From positions 1-32,199 of the forward strand of contig JAQUTK010000009.1 of assembly GCA_028709785.1 (NCBI GenBank): a stretch of DNA of 32,199 bases, written 5' to 3'. Within the stretch, counting starts at the first letter, position 1, and every line of letters starts with the position of its first letter. Source of the stretch: Bacteroidales bacterium (GTDB taxonomy: Bacteria; Bacteroidota; Bacteroidia; Bacteroidales; JAQUTK01). The notes beneath the pieces were generated by a model, which was not told where the DNA came from, searched no databases, and was given only the letters and a program-made list of their open reading frames with translations. A program made the translations under genes and the position numbers. Below are positions 25,396-32,199 of this stretch, one piece after another.

Positions 25396-26466
25396 TCAGA
25401 CATTTACAAACCACTTTTTCTTAAACCAGAACGCGACATTTACTAAGCCGATCATAATCGGAACTTCAGCCAATGGTCCGATGACAGCTGCAAACGCTTC
25501 TCCTGAGTTGATACCGAAGATCGCGATGGCCACAGCAATGGCTAATTCAAAGTTATTGCTGGCAGCTGTAAATGAGAGAGTTGTGCATTGCTCGTAACTG
25601 GCACCCGCTTTCTTGCTTATGTAAAATGAAGCTACAAACATGATCAGAAAGTAAACAAGCAATGGAATCGCTATTAAAACCACGGCTGAGGGAATAGATA
25701 CGATGTATTCACCCTTAAGTGAGAACATGACAATGATTGTAAAAAGTAAGGCTATCAAAGTCAGCGGAGATATTTTGGGAACAAATATATCGTGATACCA
25801 TTCTTTGCTTTTCATCCGAATCAAAATGAATCGCGTCAGAAAACCTCCGATAAAAGGAATTCCGAGATAGATAAAAACGCTTTCAGCAATTTGTCCGATG
25901 GTAATTGCTTCAACTGCATCATTGGTTGGAATGCCAAACCATCCGGGAGCAATGGATATGAAGAAATACGCATATACCGAATAGAAAAGCACCTGAAAGA
26001 TGCTGTTGAAAGCGACAAGTCCGGCAGCATATTGAGTATCTCCTTTTGCCAGATCGTTCCATACAATCACCATAGCAATACAGCGAGCCAGTCCAATCAT
26101 GATAATACCATACACATACGGCAGATTGGAATTGTTATCACCGGGAAAAAACTTGAACAACAGTACAGCAAGAAAAAACATTAATACAGGACCAATAATC
26201 CAGTTTTGAACAAGTGACAATCCAAGAACTTTCCAGTTTTTGAACACATCACCCAGTTCTTCAAATCTCACTTTTGCAAATGGAGGATACATCATAACAA
26301 TTAATCCAATAGCAAGAGGAATATTGGTAGTCCCCGATGACATACTATCCCAGAAATGGGCAACTGAAGGAAACATCCATCCTGAAAATACGCCGATAAA
26401 CATCGCGAGGAATATCCAGAGAGTCAGATAACGGTCGAGGAAGCTTAATCTTTTCTTTGAGCTCAT
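25396..26466 (-). CDS. acr3: Arsenite efflux permease, Acr3 family
   Basis: A 356-residue, about ten-helix inner-membrane carrier that expels arsenite. The Acr3 signatures are present: [51 protein letters not shown] with the conserved Cys129, and [13 protein letters not shown] with the conserved Glu (about 334). The position of Cys129 corresponds to the cysteine shown to be needed in characterised Acr3 proteins. It is the last arsenic gene of the minus-strand cluster, 50 bases after the ProC-like gene; a small palindrome (AAGTAC-TCA-GTACTT) occupies 26498-26512 of the gap. No ArsR is visible in the window; it may lie past the right edge. Confidence 0.94.
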   Translation of the reverse strand: MSSKKRLSFLDRYLTLWIFLAMFIGVFSGWMFPSVAHFWDSMSSGTTNIPLAIGLIVMMYPPFAKVRFEELGDVFKNWKVLGLSLVQNWIIGPVLMFFLAVLLFKFFPGDNNSNLPYVYGIIMIGLARCIAMVIVWNDLAKGDTQYAAGLVAFNSIFQVLFYSVYAYFFISIAPGWFGIPTNDAVEAITIGQIAESVFIYLGIPFIGGFLTRFILIRMKSKEWYHDIFVPKISPLTLIALLFTIIVMFSLKGEYIVSIPSAVVLIAIPLLVYFLIMFVASFYISKKAGASYEQCTTLSFTAASNNFELAIAVAIAIFGINSGEAFAAVIGPLAEVPIMIGLVNVAFWFKKKWFVNV

Positions 26467-26516
26467 AGTTTCTTCATTATGTTGTGATTAGAAATAAAAG
26501 TACTCAGTACTTGTGC

Positions 26517-27290
26517 TTATGGTTTGATTTTGTTGAAGATAGCCGTCAGATATTCATCGTAATACCCTTTAATTGTCTCTTCAACAGTTCCCAGTGGTTT
26601 TACAGGAACTAAATCAGTCACTTCTTCGTATGTCAATCCGGACTTAAAAAGAGTTTCTGTTGTTCCCCAGAGCATATCCGTAATGGTTGATTGAGCTTCC
26701 TGTTCATTCATGCCATAACTGATTGCCAGTTCCTTGAGCTTTTGCAATTGGAAAAAGAAGTACGTGTGTCCCATCGCACTGATCACGGCATACGCCTCAA
26801 TCTTTGCTTCATCCACTTCCGGTGTAGAACCAAGCGTTTTCATCAGTTCCAGAATCACGTTTCTGGAAGTGTCTTTCATCGAAGGAGAGAAAGTAATCGG
26901 ATTGATACCTTTGTTTACAATCGTTGAAGCGCTGGGATTCATCCGTGCCAGATTGTCAAAGCCACCCAAGGCAAGAGACATTTTCTCAATCGTATGCTTT
27001 GGCGCCAACGAAATCAGTATTGTATTTTCAGGAAGGGCCTCTTTGATCTTTGTCAGCGTATCCATCAAGACAGGAGGATGGACAGCAATAAAAACAACAT
27101 GACTCTCAGATACAACTTTCAGATTGTCTGTCGTAATCGTAATCTTTGGATGTTTTTGTTTTAAAGCATTCAACACATCCTGATTGATGTCAGATACAGA
27201 TACATTCTCTAATGAGATTCCACTGTTCTCAAATGCATGGAGGAATATGTTTGTAATTCTTCCTCCGCCAATAAAACCAATTGTTTTCAT
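26517..27290 (-). CDS. ProC-superfamily NAD(P)-binding dehydrogenase of unknown role
   Basis: A 257-residue protein beginning KTIGFIGGGRITN, a Rossmann dinucleotide-binding turn as in pyrroline-5-carboxylate reductases, followed by VVFIAVHPPVLMDTL, LARMNPSAS and a helical C-terminal half. The ProC signature near the C-terminus (a GGTT-type segment) is absent; instead the sequence reads VPVKPLGTVEETIKGYYD. It is therefore unlikely to make proline and may use another imine, keto or cofactor substrate. I chose ATG 27290; an open frame continues upstream to 27377, but it overlaps the ArsP-like gene. It sits between the ArsP-like permease (28 bases) and acr3 (50 bases), so it is part of the arsenic unit; its part in it is unknown. 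Confidence 0.75.
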   Translation of the reverse strand: MKTIGFIGGGRITNIFLHAFENSGISLENVSVSDINQDVLNALKQKHPKITITTDNLKVVSESHVVFIAVHPPVLMDTLTKIKEALPENTILISLAPKHTIEKMSLALGGFDNLARMNPSASTIVNKGINPITFSPSMKDTSRNVILELMKTLGSTPEVDEAKIEAYAVISAMGHTYFFFQLQKLKELAISYGMNEQEAQSTITDMLWGTTETLFKSGLTYEEVTDLVPVKPLGTVEETIKGYYDEYLTAIFNKIKP

Positions 27291-27318
27291 CTTCTTAAAA
27301 TTTAGTGTTTTCGTAAAT

Positions 27319-28287
27319 CTATAAAAGGAAATTGAACAGATATCCGGAGATAATAATGAATAGGGTAATAGTACCAAAGAAAAGACCGATAAGTTTCCAT
27401 GTCATCACCTTCTTTAGCAAGGTAGCTTCCGGAAGTGAAAGTCCCACTACACCGATCATAAAAGCCAACGCGGTGCCGATAGGAACGCCTTTTGCCACAA
27501 ACACTTCGATGACAGGCACAATACCTGCCGCATTTGCATACATCGGAACGGCAAGCAGAACGGAAAGAGGGACGGCATACCAGTTGTCTTTCGACATATA
27601 ATGTTCAAAGAATCCTTCCGGCACATATCCATGCATTGCCGCACCAATAGCAATACCAATGATGACATACAGCAACACACCCCTCACAATCCCCCAAGCT
27701 TCTCTTACGATGGAAGGAAACCGCTTCCGGAAAGGTGTCTTCTCCTCTTCCCACTCCGCAGACTCCACATTGGCATTTATCTGAATTTGTTTGACCCAAT
27801 CACTCAGATAGGGTTCCAGTTTCATCTTTCCCAATAAATAGCCACCAATAATTCCAAGCGAGATTCCGGTGACTACATATACCATCGTTATCTTCACGCC
27901 AAATGTACCCAAAAACATAGCTACAGCCACTTCATTGACCAAAGGGGAGGTAATAAGATACGAGAAAGTGACACCCAGTGGAATTCCTCCCTTTACAAAG
28001 CCGATGAACAGCGGAATAGAGGAACAGGAACAAAACGGTGTAATTGCTCCAAACAGAGAGGCAAAGAAATATTGAAACCCATACATTTTATGTGTTGTCA
28101 GATAATTACGTAATCTCTCAATAGGAAAATATGCATTGACAATCCCCATCAGTACACTGATGAAAAACAGCAAGATAAGGATCTTGGTTGTATCGTAAAA
28201 GAAAAAATTCACAGCCATTCCAAGATGACTTGTTGCATCCAGTCCGAAGACACCATATACCAGCCAGTCGGCAAAACCTTGTATCAT
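27319..28287 (-). CDS. ArsP-like permease (PF03773)
   Basis: A 322-residue inner-membrane permease. The signature ITPFCSCSSIPLFIGFVKGG carries Cys86 and Cys88, followed by FSYLITSPLVNEVAVAMF; this is the ArsP pattern. About eight to ten hydrophobic segments surround a hydrophilic loop at about 160-190. In Campylobacter ArsP expels trivalent organoarsenicals such as methylarsenite and reduced roxarsone; other PF03773 members move other metals, so substrate is inference. It lies between arsC (70-base gap with a hairpin) and the ProC-like gene. The presence of both Acr3 and this permease suggests handling of both inorganic and organic arsenic. Confidence 0.82.
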   Translation of the reverse strand: MIQGFADWLVYGVFGLDATSHLGMAVNFFFYDTTKILILLFFISVLMGIVNAYFPIERLRNYLTTHKMYGFQYFFASLFGAITPFCSCSSIPLFIGFVKGGIPLGVTFSYLITSPLVNEVAVAMFLGTFGVKITMVYVVTGISLGIIGGYLLGKMKLEPYLSDWVKQIQINANVESAEWEEEKTPFRKRFPSIVREAWGIVRGVLLYVIIGIAIGAAMHGYVPEGFFEHYMSKDNWYAVPLSVLLAVPMYANAAGIVPVIEVFVAKGVPIGTALAFMIGVVGLSLPEATLLKKVMTWKLIGLFFGTITLFIIISGYLFNFLL

Positions 28288-28309
28288 ACTTACTTTTTTT
28301 TAATTAGTT

Positions 28310-28353
28310 ACTGTCACAATCGCTTTCAGCGATTTCTCTTTGCGTGCGACAGT
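28310..28353. promoter_or_regulatory. Nested inverted repeats between arsC and the ArsP-like gene
   Basis: AATCGCT (28318-28324) and AGCGATT (28328-28334) form a perfect seven-pair hairpin with a TTC loop. An outer pair, ACTGTC (28310-28315) and GACAGT (28348-28353), encloses it. It could be an attenuator, an mRNA-processing hairpin or an operator within the unit. No T tract of terminator type follows on the minus strand except a short A/T-rich stretch. Confidence 0.5.
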
Positions 28354-28357
28354 TTAT

Positions 28358-28774
28358 TTATAAATATTCTTCAACAAACTCTTTGGAATACTGCTTTACC
28401 ATCTCCCGAACACGTCGAAACTCGGCTGTAATTTCTTCTTCCGATCCTTGAGCTTTGGCAGGATCCGGAAAGTTCTGATGCAACCTGACTGCTTTGGTAG
28501 GGAAGAAGGGACAACGTTCCCGGGCATTGTCGCAGACAGTTATCACATAATTAAAAGCGATAGTCCGGTATTCATCTATATGATTGGACGTATGAGTGGA
28601 GATGTCGATCCCATCTTCTTTCATTGTAGCAATGGCACGTGGATTTACACCATGTACTTCTATTCCGGCACTATAAACATCCGCTTTCTCTCCGGCAAAA
28701 TGGCGCAGATATCCCTCTGCTATCTGGCTTCTGCAACTGTTCCCTGTACAGAGAACCAAAATATTCTTCTTCAT
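28358..28774 (-). CDS. arsC: Arsenate reductase, thioredoxin-coupled low-molecular-weight phosphatase type
   Basis: A 138-residue cytoplasmic enzyme reducing arsenate to arsenite. The phosphatase-like P-loop CTGNSCRS holds Cys9, Cys14 and Arg15; the second pair of the relay is Cys81 and Cys88 in VCDNARERCP, and the general-acid Asp104 lies in FPDPAKA. These correspond, shifted by one, to Cys10, Cys82 and Cys89 of the Staphylococcus plasmid pI258 ArsC. Length is as expected. It follows the HgcB-like gene after 53 bases on the same strand, and its product, arsenite, is the substrate of Acr3 downstream. Confidence 0.95.
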   Translation of the reverse strand: MKKNILVLCTGNSCRSQIAEGYLRHFAGEKADVYSAGIEVHGVNPRAIATMKEDGIDISTHTSNHIDEYRTIAFNYVITVCDNARERCPFFPTKAVRLHQNFPDPAKAQGSEEEITAEFRRVREMVKQYSKEFVEEYL

Positions 28775-28827
28775 CTCAGTTTGTATTTAAATGTTCTTTG
28801 ATAAGCATTCATTCGTCAGTAAAAAGT

Positions 28828-29130
28828 TCAACAACAATTCTTTTGACTTTCTCCTCCGCAATCACAGGAAGGCTCCGTTCCTCTTAGAAAGCCATTGATG
28901 ATAGCTACAGCACAACCGGTACCCGTCTTTACAGTGATTGCTCCAGTCCGGCAATTGTTTGAACAAGCGCCACATTCCATACAATCATCAAGGTCTGTAA
29001 TCCGGGCTTTGCCCTGTTTGATTTCGAATACTGCATGGGGACAAGCCTTGGTACACATGCCACATCCTGTACATAAATCAGGATCAAGCTTTAATGTGGC
29101 CACCTGTTTTAAATAGTGCATTGTTTTCAT
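28828..29130 (-). CDS. hgcB: HgcB-like ferredoxin
   Basis: A 100-residue 2[4Fe-4S] protein. Two complete CX2CX2CX3C motifs are present: Cys20/23/26/30 (CTGCGMCTKACP) and Cys50/53/56/60 (CMECGACSNNC). Beyond these it has the extra cysteines expected of HgcB but not of ordinary ferredoxins: Cys73 in TGTGCAVAI and a terminal Cys99-Cys100, plus Cys89 and Cys91. HgcB supplies electrons to, and passes mercury towards, HgcA in mercury methylators. The gene starts one base after the stop of the HgcA-like gene. A second Met (codon 4) is also a possible start. The symbol is given for family resemblance; whether the substrate is mercury is not known. Confidence 0.8.
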   Translation of the reverse strand: MKTMHYLKQVATLKLDPDLCTGCGMCTKACPHAVFEIKQGKARITDLDDCMECGACSNNCRTGAITVKTGTGCAVAIINGFLRGTEPSCDCGGESQKNCC

Positions 29131-29131
29131 A

Positions 29132-30157
29132 TCAGGCTAATTTAGATAGGATGAATAGGATGGTTCCCACAACGATGAATGCGATCTGAAATGGAACAGC
29201 CCATTTCATCTCTTTTCTGACGCCCGACAAAGAAGTGTAGGTAGATGATCCGGTAAAATTCATCGCCATAAATGAAGCAATGCTAATACCTATTAATCCC
29301 ATGCTTACTCCATCCAGAATGGGAACTTTAAATAGCCGGTTGATCACCAGTGTTATTGAGAGTCCCCAAAAGGCACCTTTCAAGGCAAATGCACGAAAGG
29401 GTATCCAAGGCAAAAACAGCGGAGTGATGACTATACCTGCGATATATCCGCCCAATATTGTTATCAAAGGAAACAGATGCGAATCCATCATTTTACCAAA
29501 CAGAAAGCCGGTGCGATCCAGACCGGAAAGAAAAAAGAACAAGCCAATCAGAATCAGTAATTTGTATTTCTCATAGAGAAAATCAACCGGAATCAATTTG
29601 GCCCTCTCTTTCATTGGAAAAGTAACTTTTCTCATAGCCGGTGTTGCTTTGTATCCCGCTTCTATATAGGGCTTTATATCTCTTGCTTCCACCGGACCGA
29701 ACAGAGCATTGAATCCCGTTTGCTCTTTTACTTTGTGAGCTGCGACTCCACTTGCCGAAAGTTGTGGCAAAATGATTCTGCGATGTTGCACCCTGTGTTC
29801 CAGAGAAGTCTCTTTAAGGCTTTTCACCACACTGTCAGTGCTAAAATTTCCTTTTGCGGCAGAGCACCATACATTGACACCTTTAGTATCCACAACCAGA
29901 ATCCAGACATTCAGGGAATCCAGATTACTTCTCAATACGTCAAAGCTCAATTTATAATTTGCAGAAACAAGCACATCCGATTGACTGTCCGGATTGCCAA
30001 CTTTATACAGACCCGGTTTCACTCTGTAATTATTTCTTCCAACTCCTATTCGCATTTTTAATGCACCGATCCGATCAGCCCAAGTTAATCTGGACGAAAC
30101 AGAAGTCACGTTGAGTGAAAGCGGTTTTAAAGCTTGAGAATTGAAGTTTGTTGTCAT
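29132..30157 (-). CDS. hgcA: HgcA-like membrane corrinoid protein
   Basis: A 341-residue protein. The N-terminal half (about 25-190) resembles the corrinoid-binding domain of HgcA: YRVKPGLYKVGNP (44-56), VLVSANYKLSFDVLR (62-76), the cap-helix motif GVNVWCSAAK with Cys98, and HRRIILPQLSASGVAAHKVK (125-144). The canonical motif is N(V/I)WCA(A/G)GK; here A and G are replaced by S and A, while Cys98, the expected lower cobalt ligand, and Lys102 are kept. The C-terminal half has about five membrane helices (starting near 198) and the stretch MNFTGSSTYTSLSGV (299-313). Length matches HgcA. It pairs with an HgcB-like gene one base downstream, between a putative outer-membrane barrel and arsC. It could be a true mercury-methylation protein or a paralogue with another acceptor such as arsenic. 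Confidence 0.8.
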   Translation of the reverse strand: MTTNFNSQALKPLSLNVTSVSSRLTWADRIGALKMRIGVGRNNYRVKPGLYKVGNPDSQSDVLVSANYKLSFDVLRSNLDSLNVWILVVDTKGVNVWCSAAKGNFSTDSVVKSLKETSLEHRVQHRRIILPQLSASGVAAHKVKEQTGFNALFGPVEARDIKPYIEAGYKATPAMRKVTFPMKERAKLIPVDFLYEKYKLLILIGLFFFLSGLDRTGFLFGKMMDSHLFPLITILGGYIAGIVITPLFLPWIPFRAFALKGAFWGLSITLVINRLFKVPILDGVSMGLIGISIASFMAMNFTGSSTYTSLSGVRKEMKWAVPFQIAFIVVGTILFILSKLA

Positions 30158-30232
30158 TTTCTTTCTCGGTTTTTACAGAAGTTCATCTCTGTGTGTTTGT
30201 TATATCAAACCATTCCAAAACAGGCGTAGCAT

Positions 30233-31294
30233 TTAAATTTTATATTCGAAGTTTAAGGAGAGAGAGTTACTATTGTTGCTGCTTTTCTCCCCAATCCATT
30301 TTTTATAGGAGAGAGCCACCGAAACGCCTTTTACAGGAGAGTAATGAATACCACTAAGGAATGCCTGACCATTTGAATTAACATTCCACTTGTTTCTATC
30401 GTTCCCTTTATTGGAAGAAAGATGATCATAACGGCCATACAGTTCCCATCTTGTTGCTAGTTCTATTGCTCCGAAAACAGAGGTTCCATATAAATCCTGA
30501 TTCTTTATCATATTATGATTAAAATGATAATTATACTCTACTCCAATCCGATACTTTGAACTTTCTTTATAACCAATAAAAAGAGAAACTAACTGTTGCG
30601 GACTCTTTCCGATTGCTCTGTCTGATTCAAGATGATCGTAATAGATACGTCCAACAACTCCTTGCAAGGGCTTTATATCTGTGCCAACGGCATATTTTAC
30701 GTTACTGCCCGTATCCTGATTATTCCGGAATCCTTCTCCATTAGTCAATGCTACATCCATACTCAACCAATTATACGGTGAATAGAAAGCGATAGCCCCC
30801 AAATCGCCACTCGGCGTTTTAAAATACAGATCTTGAAAGGTTTCTTGAATATACCTGAACCCCCAAAACTTTTCTTGAGTGATATAGTGGTTTTGAAGTA
30901 TTCCACCTGCTTGAATCATCAGATTGTCGGATGGTCTGTACTCAAGATACGAAAACTTCAGTCCGGTGCTATAATAACTCCCCTGAGTATAATCATAATT
31001 TGTATTCATAGCTGTACCGAGAGAATCAGCAACTTGCAAATTTCCAAATACTGACGGTCTCCCAATATCCAGAACCACAACTCCGTGCCATTTGGAAGAA
31101 AAGCTATGTTTGTACCCTATATGAGCTCGGTTTATATACATACCGTAATTTGTTTTAGCTTTCGACTGTTCAAAGATTGTACGATTAATCACCTGAATAA
31201 TCACCTGATCAGCTCCTTCTTGCTGTAATATATCATTTGCATGCATGAATAGAGTCAAAATGCAGAAAGATAGAAAGAATAGAATTCTTTTCAT
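30233..31294 (-). CDS. Outer-membrane beta-barrel (porin-like) protein
   Basis: A 353-residue protein with a signal peptide (about 1-19, ending FMHAN). The mature part shows alternating amphipathic strands rich in Tyr, Trp and Gly: YGMYINRAHIGYKHSF near the start, LKFSYLEYRPSDNLMIQAGG, RIGVEYNYHFNHN, and a terminal strand LSLNFEYKI, as expected of a barrel of about 14-16 strands. It resembles phosphate-selective or general porins, though I cannot assign a family. It lies between the arsG-like gene (42 bases) and the HgcA-like gene (75 bases), so it is probably expressed with arsenic resistance and could let an arsenic compound or corrinoid-linked substrate cross the outer membrane; this is inference. 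Confidence 0.75.
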   Translation of the reverse strand: MKRILFFLSFCILTLFMHANDILQQEGADQVIIQVINRTIFEQSKAKTNYGMYINRAHIGYKHSFSSKWHGVVVLDIGRPSVFGNLQVADSLGTAMNTNYDYTQGSYYSTGLKFSYLEYRPSDNLMIQAGGILQNHYITQEKFWGFRYIQETFQDLYFKTPSGDLGAIAFYSPYNWLSMDVALTNGEGFRNNQDTGSNVKYAVGTDIKPLQGVVGRIYYDHLESDRAIGKSPQQLVSLFIGYKESSKYRIGVEYNYHFNHNMIKNQDLYGTSVFGAIELATRWELYGRYDHLSSNKGNDRNKWNVNSNGQAFLSGIHYSPVKGVSVALSYKKWIGEKSSNNSNSLSLNFEYKI

Positions 31295-31336
31295 TTAAGT
31301 TCTAATAATCTACTGTAAATAATGCACGAAGGTTCC

Positions 31337-32044
31337 TTACAAATAAAAGACAAAGCCATAATAAATACCCACTGCTATAAAAAGGAGTGCAACCACAAGG
31401 TTCAGCCATTTTTGAAACACCTTCATCCGGTTGTAAAAAGTAGCCAGACCTGATATGCTGTATGCCAATATCCAGGCAACAATAATTACCGGTAATCCCG
31501 TGGCTACAGCAAAGATTACAGGCAATAAAGCTCCGCCACTTTCAGCAGCTGCCATAGGAATCAACATCCCAAAATAAAGCAGACCACTGGAGGGACAAAA
31601 AGCCAAAGCAAACAATATACCGAGCAATAATGCTCCAAGGCTCCCTTTGTACCTGCTGGATTCTCCACCAGTAGTAAATCCCAGTTTAGGCAGATTTAAC
31701 TTATCACCGAAGAGCATAAACAAGCCGATAAGAATCAGAGCGGGAGCAATCAGTATCTCACCATAGCTACTAATCGCTTTTTGAATCGCATACACGCTTG
31801 CTCCTTGCCGAATAATTGGGATCAAAATAATACCGATTCCCGCATAGGTAATCACCCGCCCCAGCGTATATAAGATCCCATTCATAAAGATCCGGTGCCT
31901 GCTTTCAATATGCTTGCTGATAAATCCAATCGCCGTCATATTGGTAGCGAGCGGACAGGGGCTCAGAGCGGTGAGCAATCCCAACAAGAAAGCTGTGATG
32001 ATCGGCACGTTGCTGTTGTCCAAAAGTGACTGTAAGAACTCCAT
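31337..32044 (-). CDS. ArsG-like CcdA/DsbD-type membrane protein
   Basis: A 235-residue inner-membrane protein with about six hydrophobic segments. It has the two membrane-embedded cysteines of the CcdA/DsbD family, Cys30 in ALSPCPLATN and Cys150 in ALAFCPSSG, each next to proline, which in that family carry reducing power across the membrane. Members in Bacteroides arsenic operons are annotated as ArsG, a proposed aromatic-arsenical or arsenite efflux component. The neighbouring gene, six bases upstream, has the C-terminus of an ArsF-like protein, which supports the ArsG name over a cytochrome-biogenesis role. Whether it moves electrons or an arsenical cannot be told from sequence. Confidence 0.8.
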   Translation of the reverse strand: MEFLQSLLDNSNVPIITAFLLGLLTALSPCPLATNMTAIGFISKHIESRHRIFMNGILYTLGRVITYAGIGIILIPIIRQGASVYAIQKAISSYGEILIAPALILIGLFMLFGDKLNLPKLGFTTGGESSRYKGSLGALLLGILFALAFCPSSGLLYFGMLIPMAAAESGGALLPVIFAVATGLPVIIVAWILAYSISGLATFYNRMKVFQKWLNLVVALLFIAVGIYYGFVFYL

Positions 32045-32050
32045 AGAGCA

Positions 32051-32199
32051 CTATTTTAAAAGATCCTCAAGTTGCTTTTTTATTCCTGACTTAAAGAGAT
32101 CAGGTGTGTTCTTTGCATATCCAAAGCCAAACTTTGTGAGATTATTCCTGCTCTCTTTGCCATTCTTCCATGTATTGAGAAACAGCGATGAAAAAGTAA
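32051..32199 (-). CDS. ArsF-like protein, C-terminal part only
   Basis: The last 48 codons of a gene that begins beyond the right edge. The frame reads LFLNTWKNGKESRNNLTKFG and then YAKNTPDLFKSGIKKQLEDL before a stop at 32051. This resembles the end of ArsF-family (thioredoxin-like) proteins that precede ArsG in Bacteroides arsenic operons. The arsG-like ATG begins six bases downstream, so they are co-transcribed. It was not in the usual ORF length range because the window cuts it. The remainder and any arsR, arsD or arsA are expected to the right. Confidence 0.6.
   Translation of the reverse strand, partial: TFSSLFLNTWKNGKESRNNLTKFGFGYAKNTPDLFKSGIKKQLEDLLK

Noticed and set aside
25396..26466. 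The arsenite permease as a bile-acid/sodium symporter
   Set aside because: The folds are related, but [16 protein letters not shown] with Cys129 and the ars neighbours point to Acr3.
27291..27377. Longer N-terminus for the ProC-like protein
   Set aside because: The extra codons overlap the ArsP-like gene and precede the Rossmann start; the family begins at KTIGFIGGG.
28828..29130. The ferredoxin as an ordinary 2[4Fe-4S] electron carrier
   Set aside because: Cys73 and the C-terminal Cys-Cys pair, plus adjacency to an HgcA-like gene, are not explained by a generic ferredoxin.

Overview
The window is most likely a chromosomal segment of a gut Bacteroides or close relative. It carries several matches to the Bacteroidales promoter -7 element TAnnTTTG. 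It also has exported polysaccharide-degrading enzymes for pectin/rhamnogalacturonan, a Bacteroides-type SerA, and a decayed VirE-N/DUF3987 gene typical of Bacteroides accessory DNA. I saw no rRNA, tRNA or CRISPR array.

Layout. (1) 1-1911 is a degenerate accessory island: a diverged ~135-bp inverted repeat (1-134 versus 1777-1911) encloses four 31-bp-periodic direct repeats, a perfect 20-bp-arm hairpin, a shattered VirE-N/DUF3987 pseudogene (- strand) and a truncated HEPN-like gene fragment (+ strand). (2) 2027-3084 is a DUF3089 lipoprotein whose stop codon lies inside a 23-bp-arm inverted repeat. (3) 3162-5942 (-) is a two-gene rhamnogalacturonan unit: a PL11-type lyase, then a CE12-type acetylesterase. 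(4) 6126-9461 (+) is serC, serA and a DUF1015 protein, a phosphoserine-biosynthesis cluster. (5) 9531-10142 (+) is a YigZ/IMPACT protein, convergent with a (-) pair, TamB-like and NhaC-like (10194-15936). (6) 16040-21362 (+) is an apparent operon of exported esterase, uxaB, uxaA and a K+/H+ antiporter, linking pectin deacylation to galacturonate catabolism. (7) 21453-23738 (+) holds an acyl-CoA synthetase and tpx, each with its own promoter, closed by a bidirectional terminator. (8) 23805-32199 (-) is an arsenic cluster that runs off the right edge.

The arsenic cluster is the most striking region. In transcription order it holds an arsF-like gene (partial), arsG-like, an outer-membrane barrel, an HgcA-like corrinoid protein, an HgcB-like ferredoxin, a thioredoxin-type arsC, an ArsP-like permease, a ProC-like dehydrogenase and acr3; an exported six-hairpin-glycosidase-like gene follows. 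The HgcA-like protein keeps the cap-helix cysteine in NVWCSAAK (canonical NVWCAAGK), has ~5 C-terminal membrane segments and the usual length. The HgcB-like protein has two CX2CX2CX3C motifs, a lone Cys73 and a terminal Cys-Cys pair. Their placement between arsenate reduction and organoarsenical/arsenite efflux genes suggests either a genuine hgcAB pair carried with metal resistance, or a divergent corrinoid system acting on arsenic. That function is inference; the gene content and motifs are visible in the sequence.
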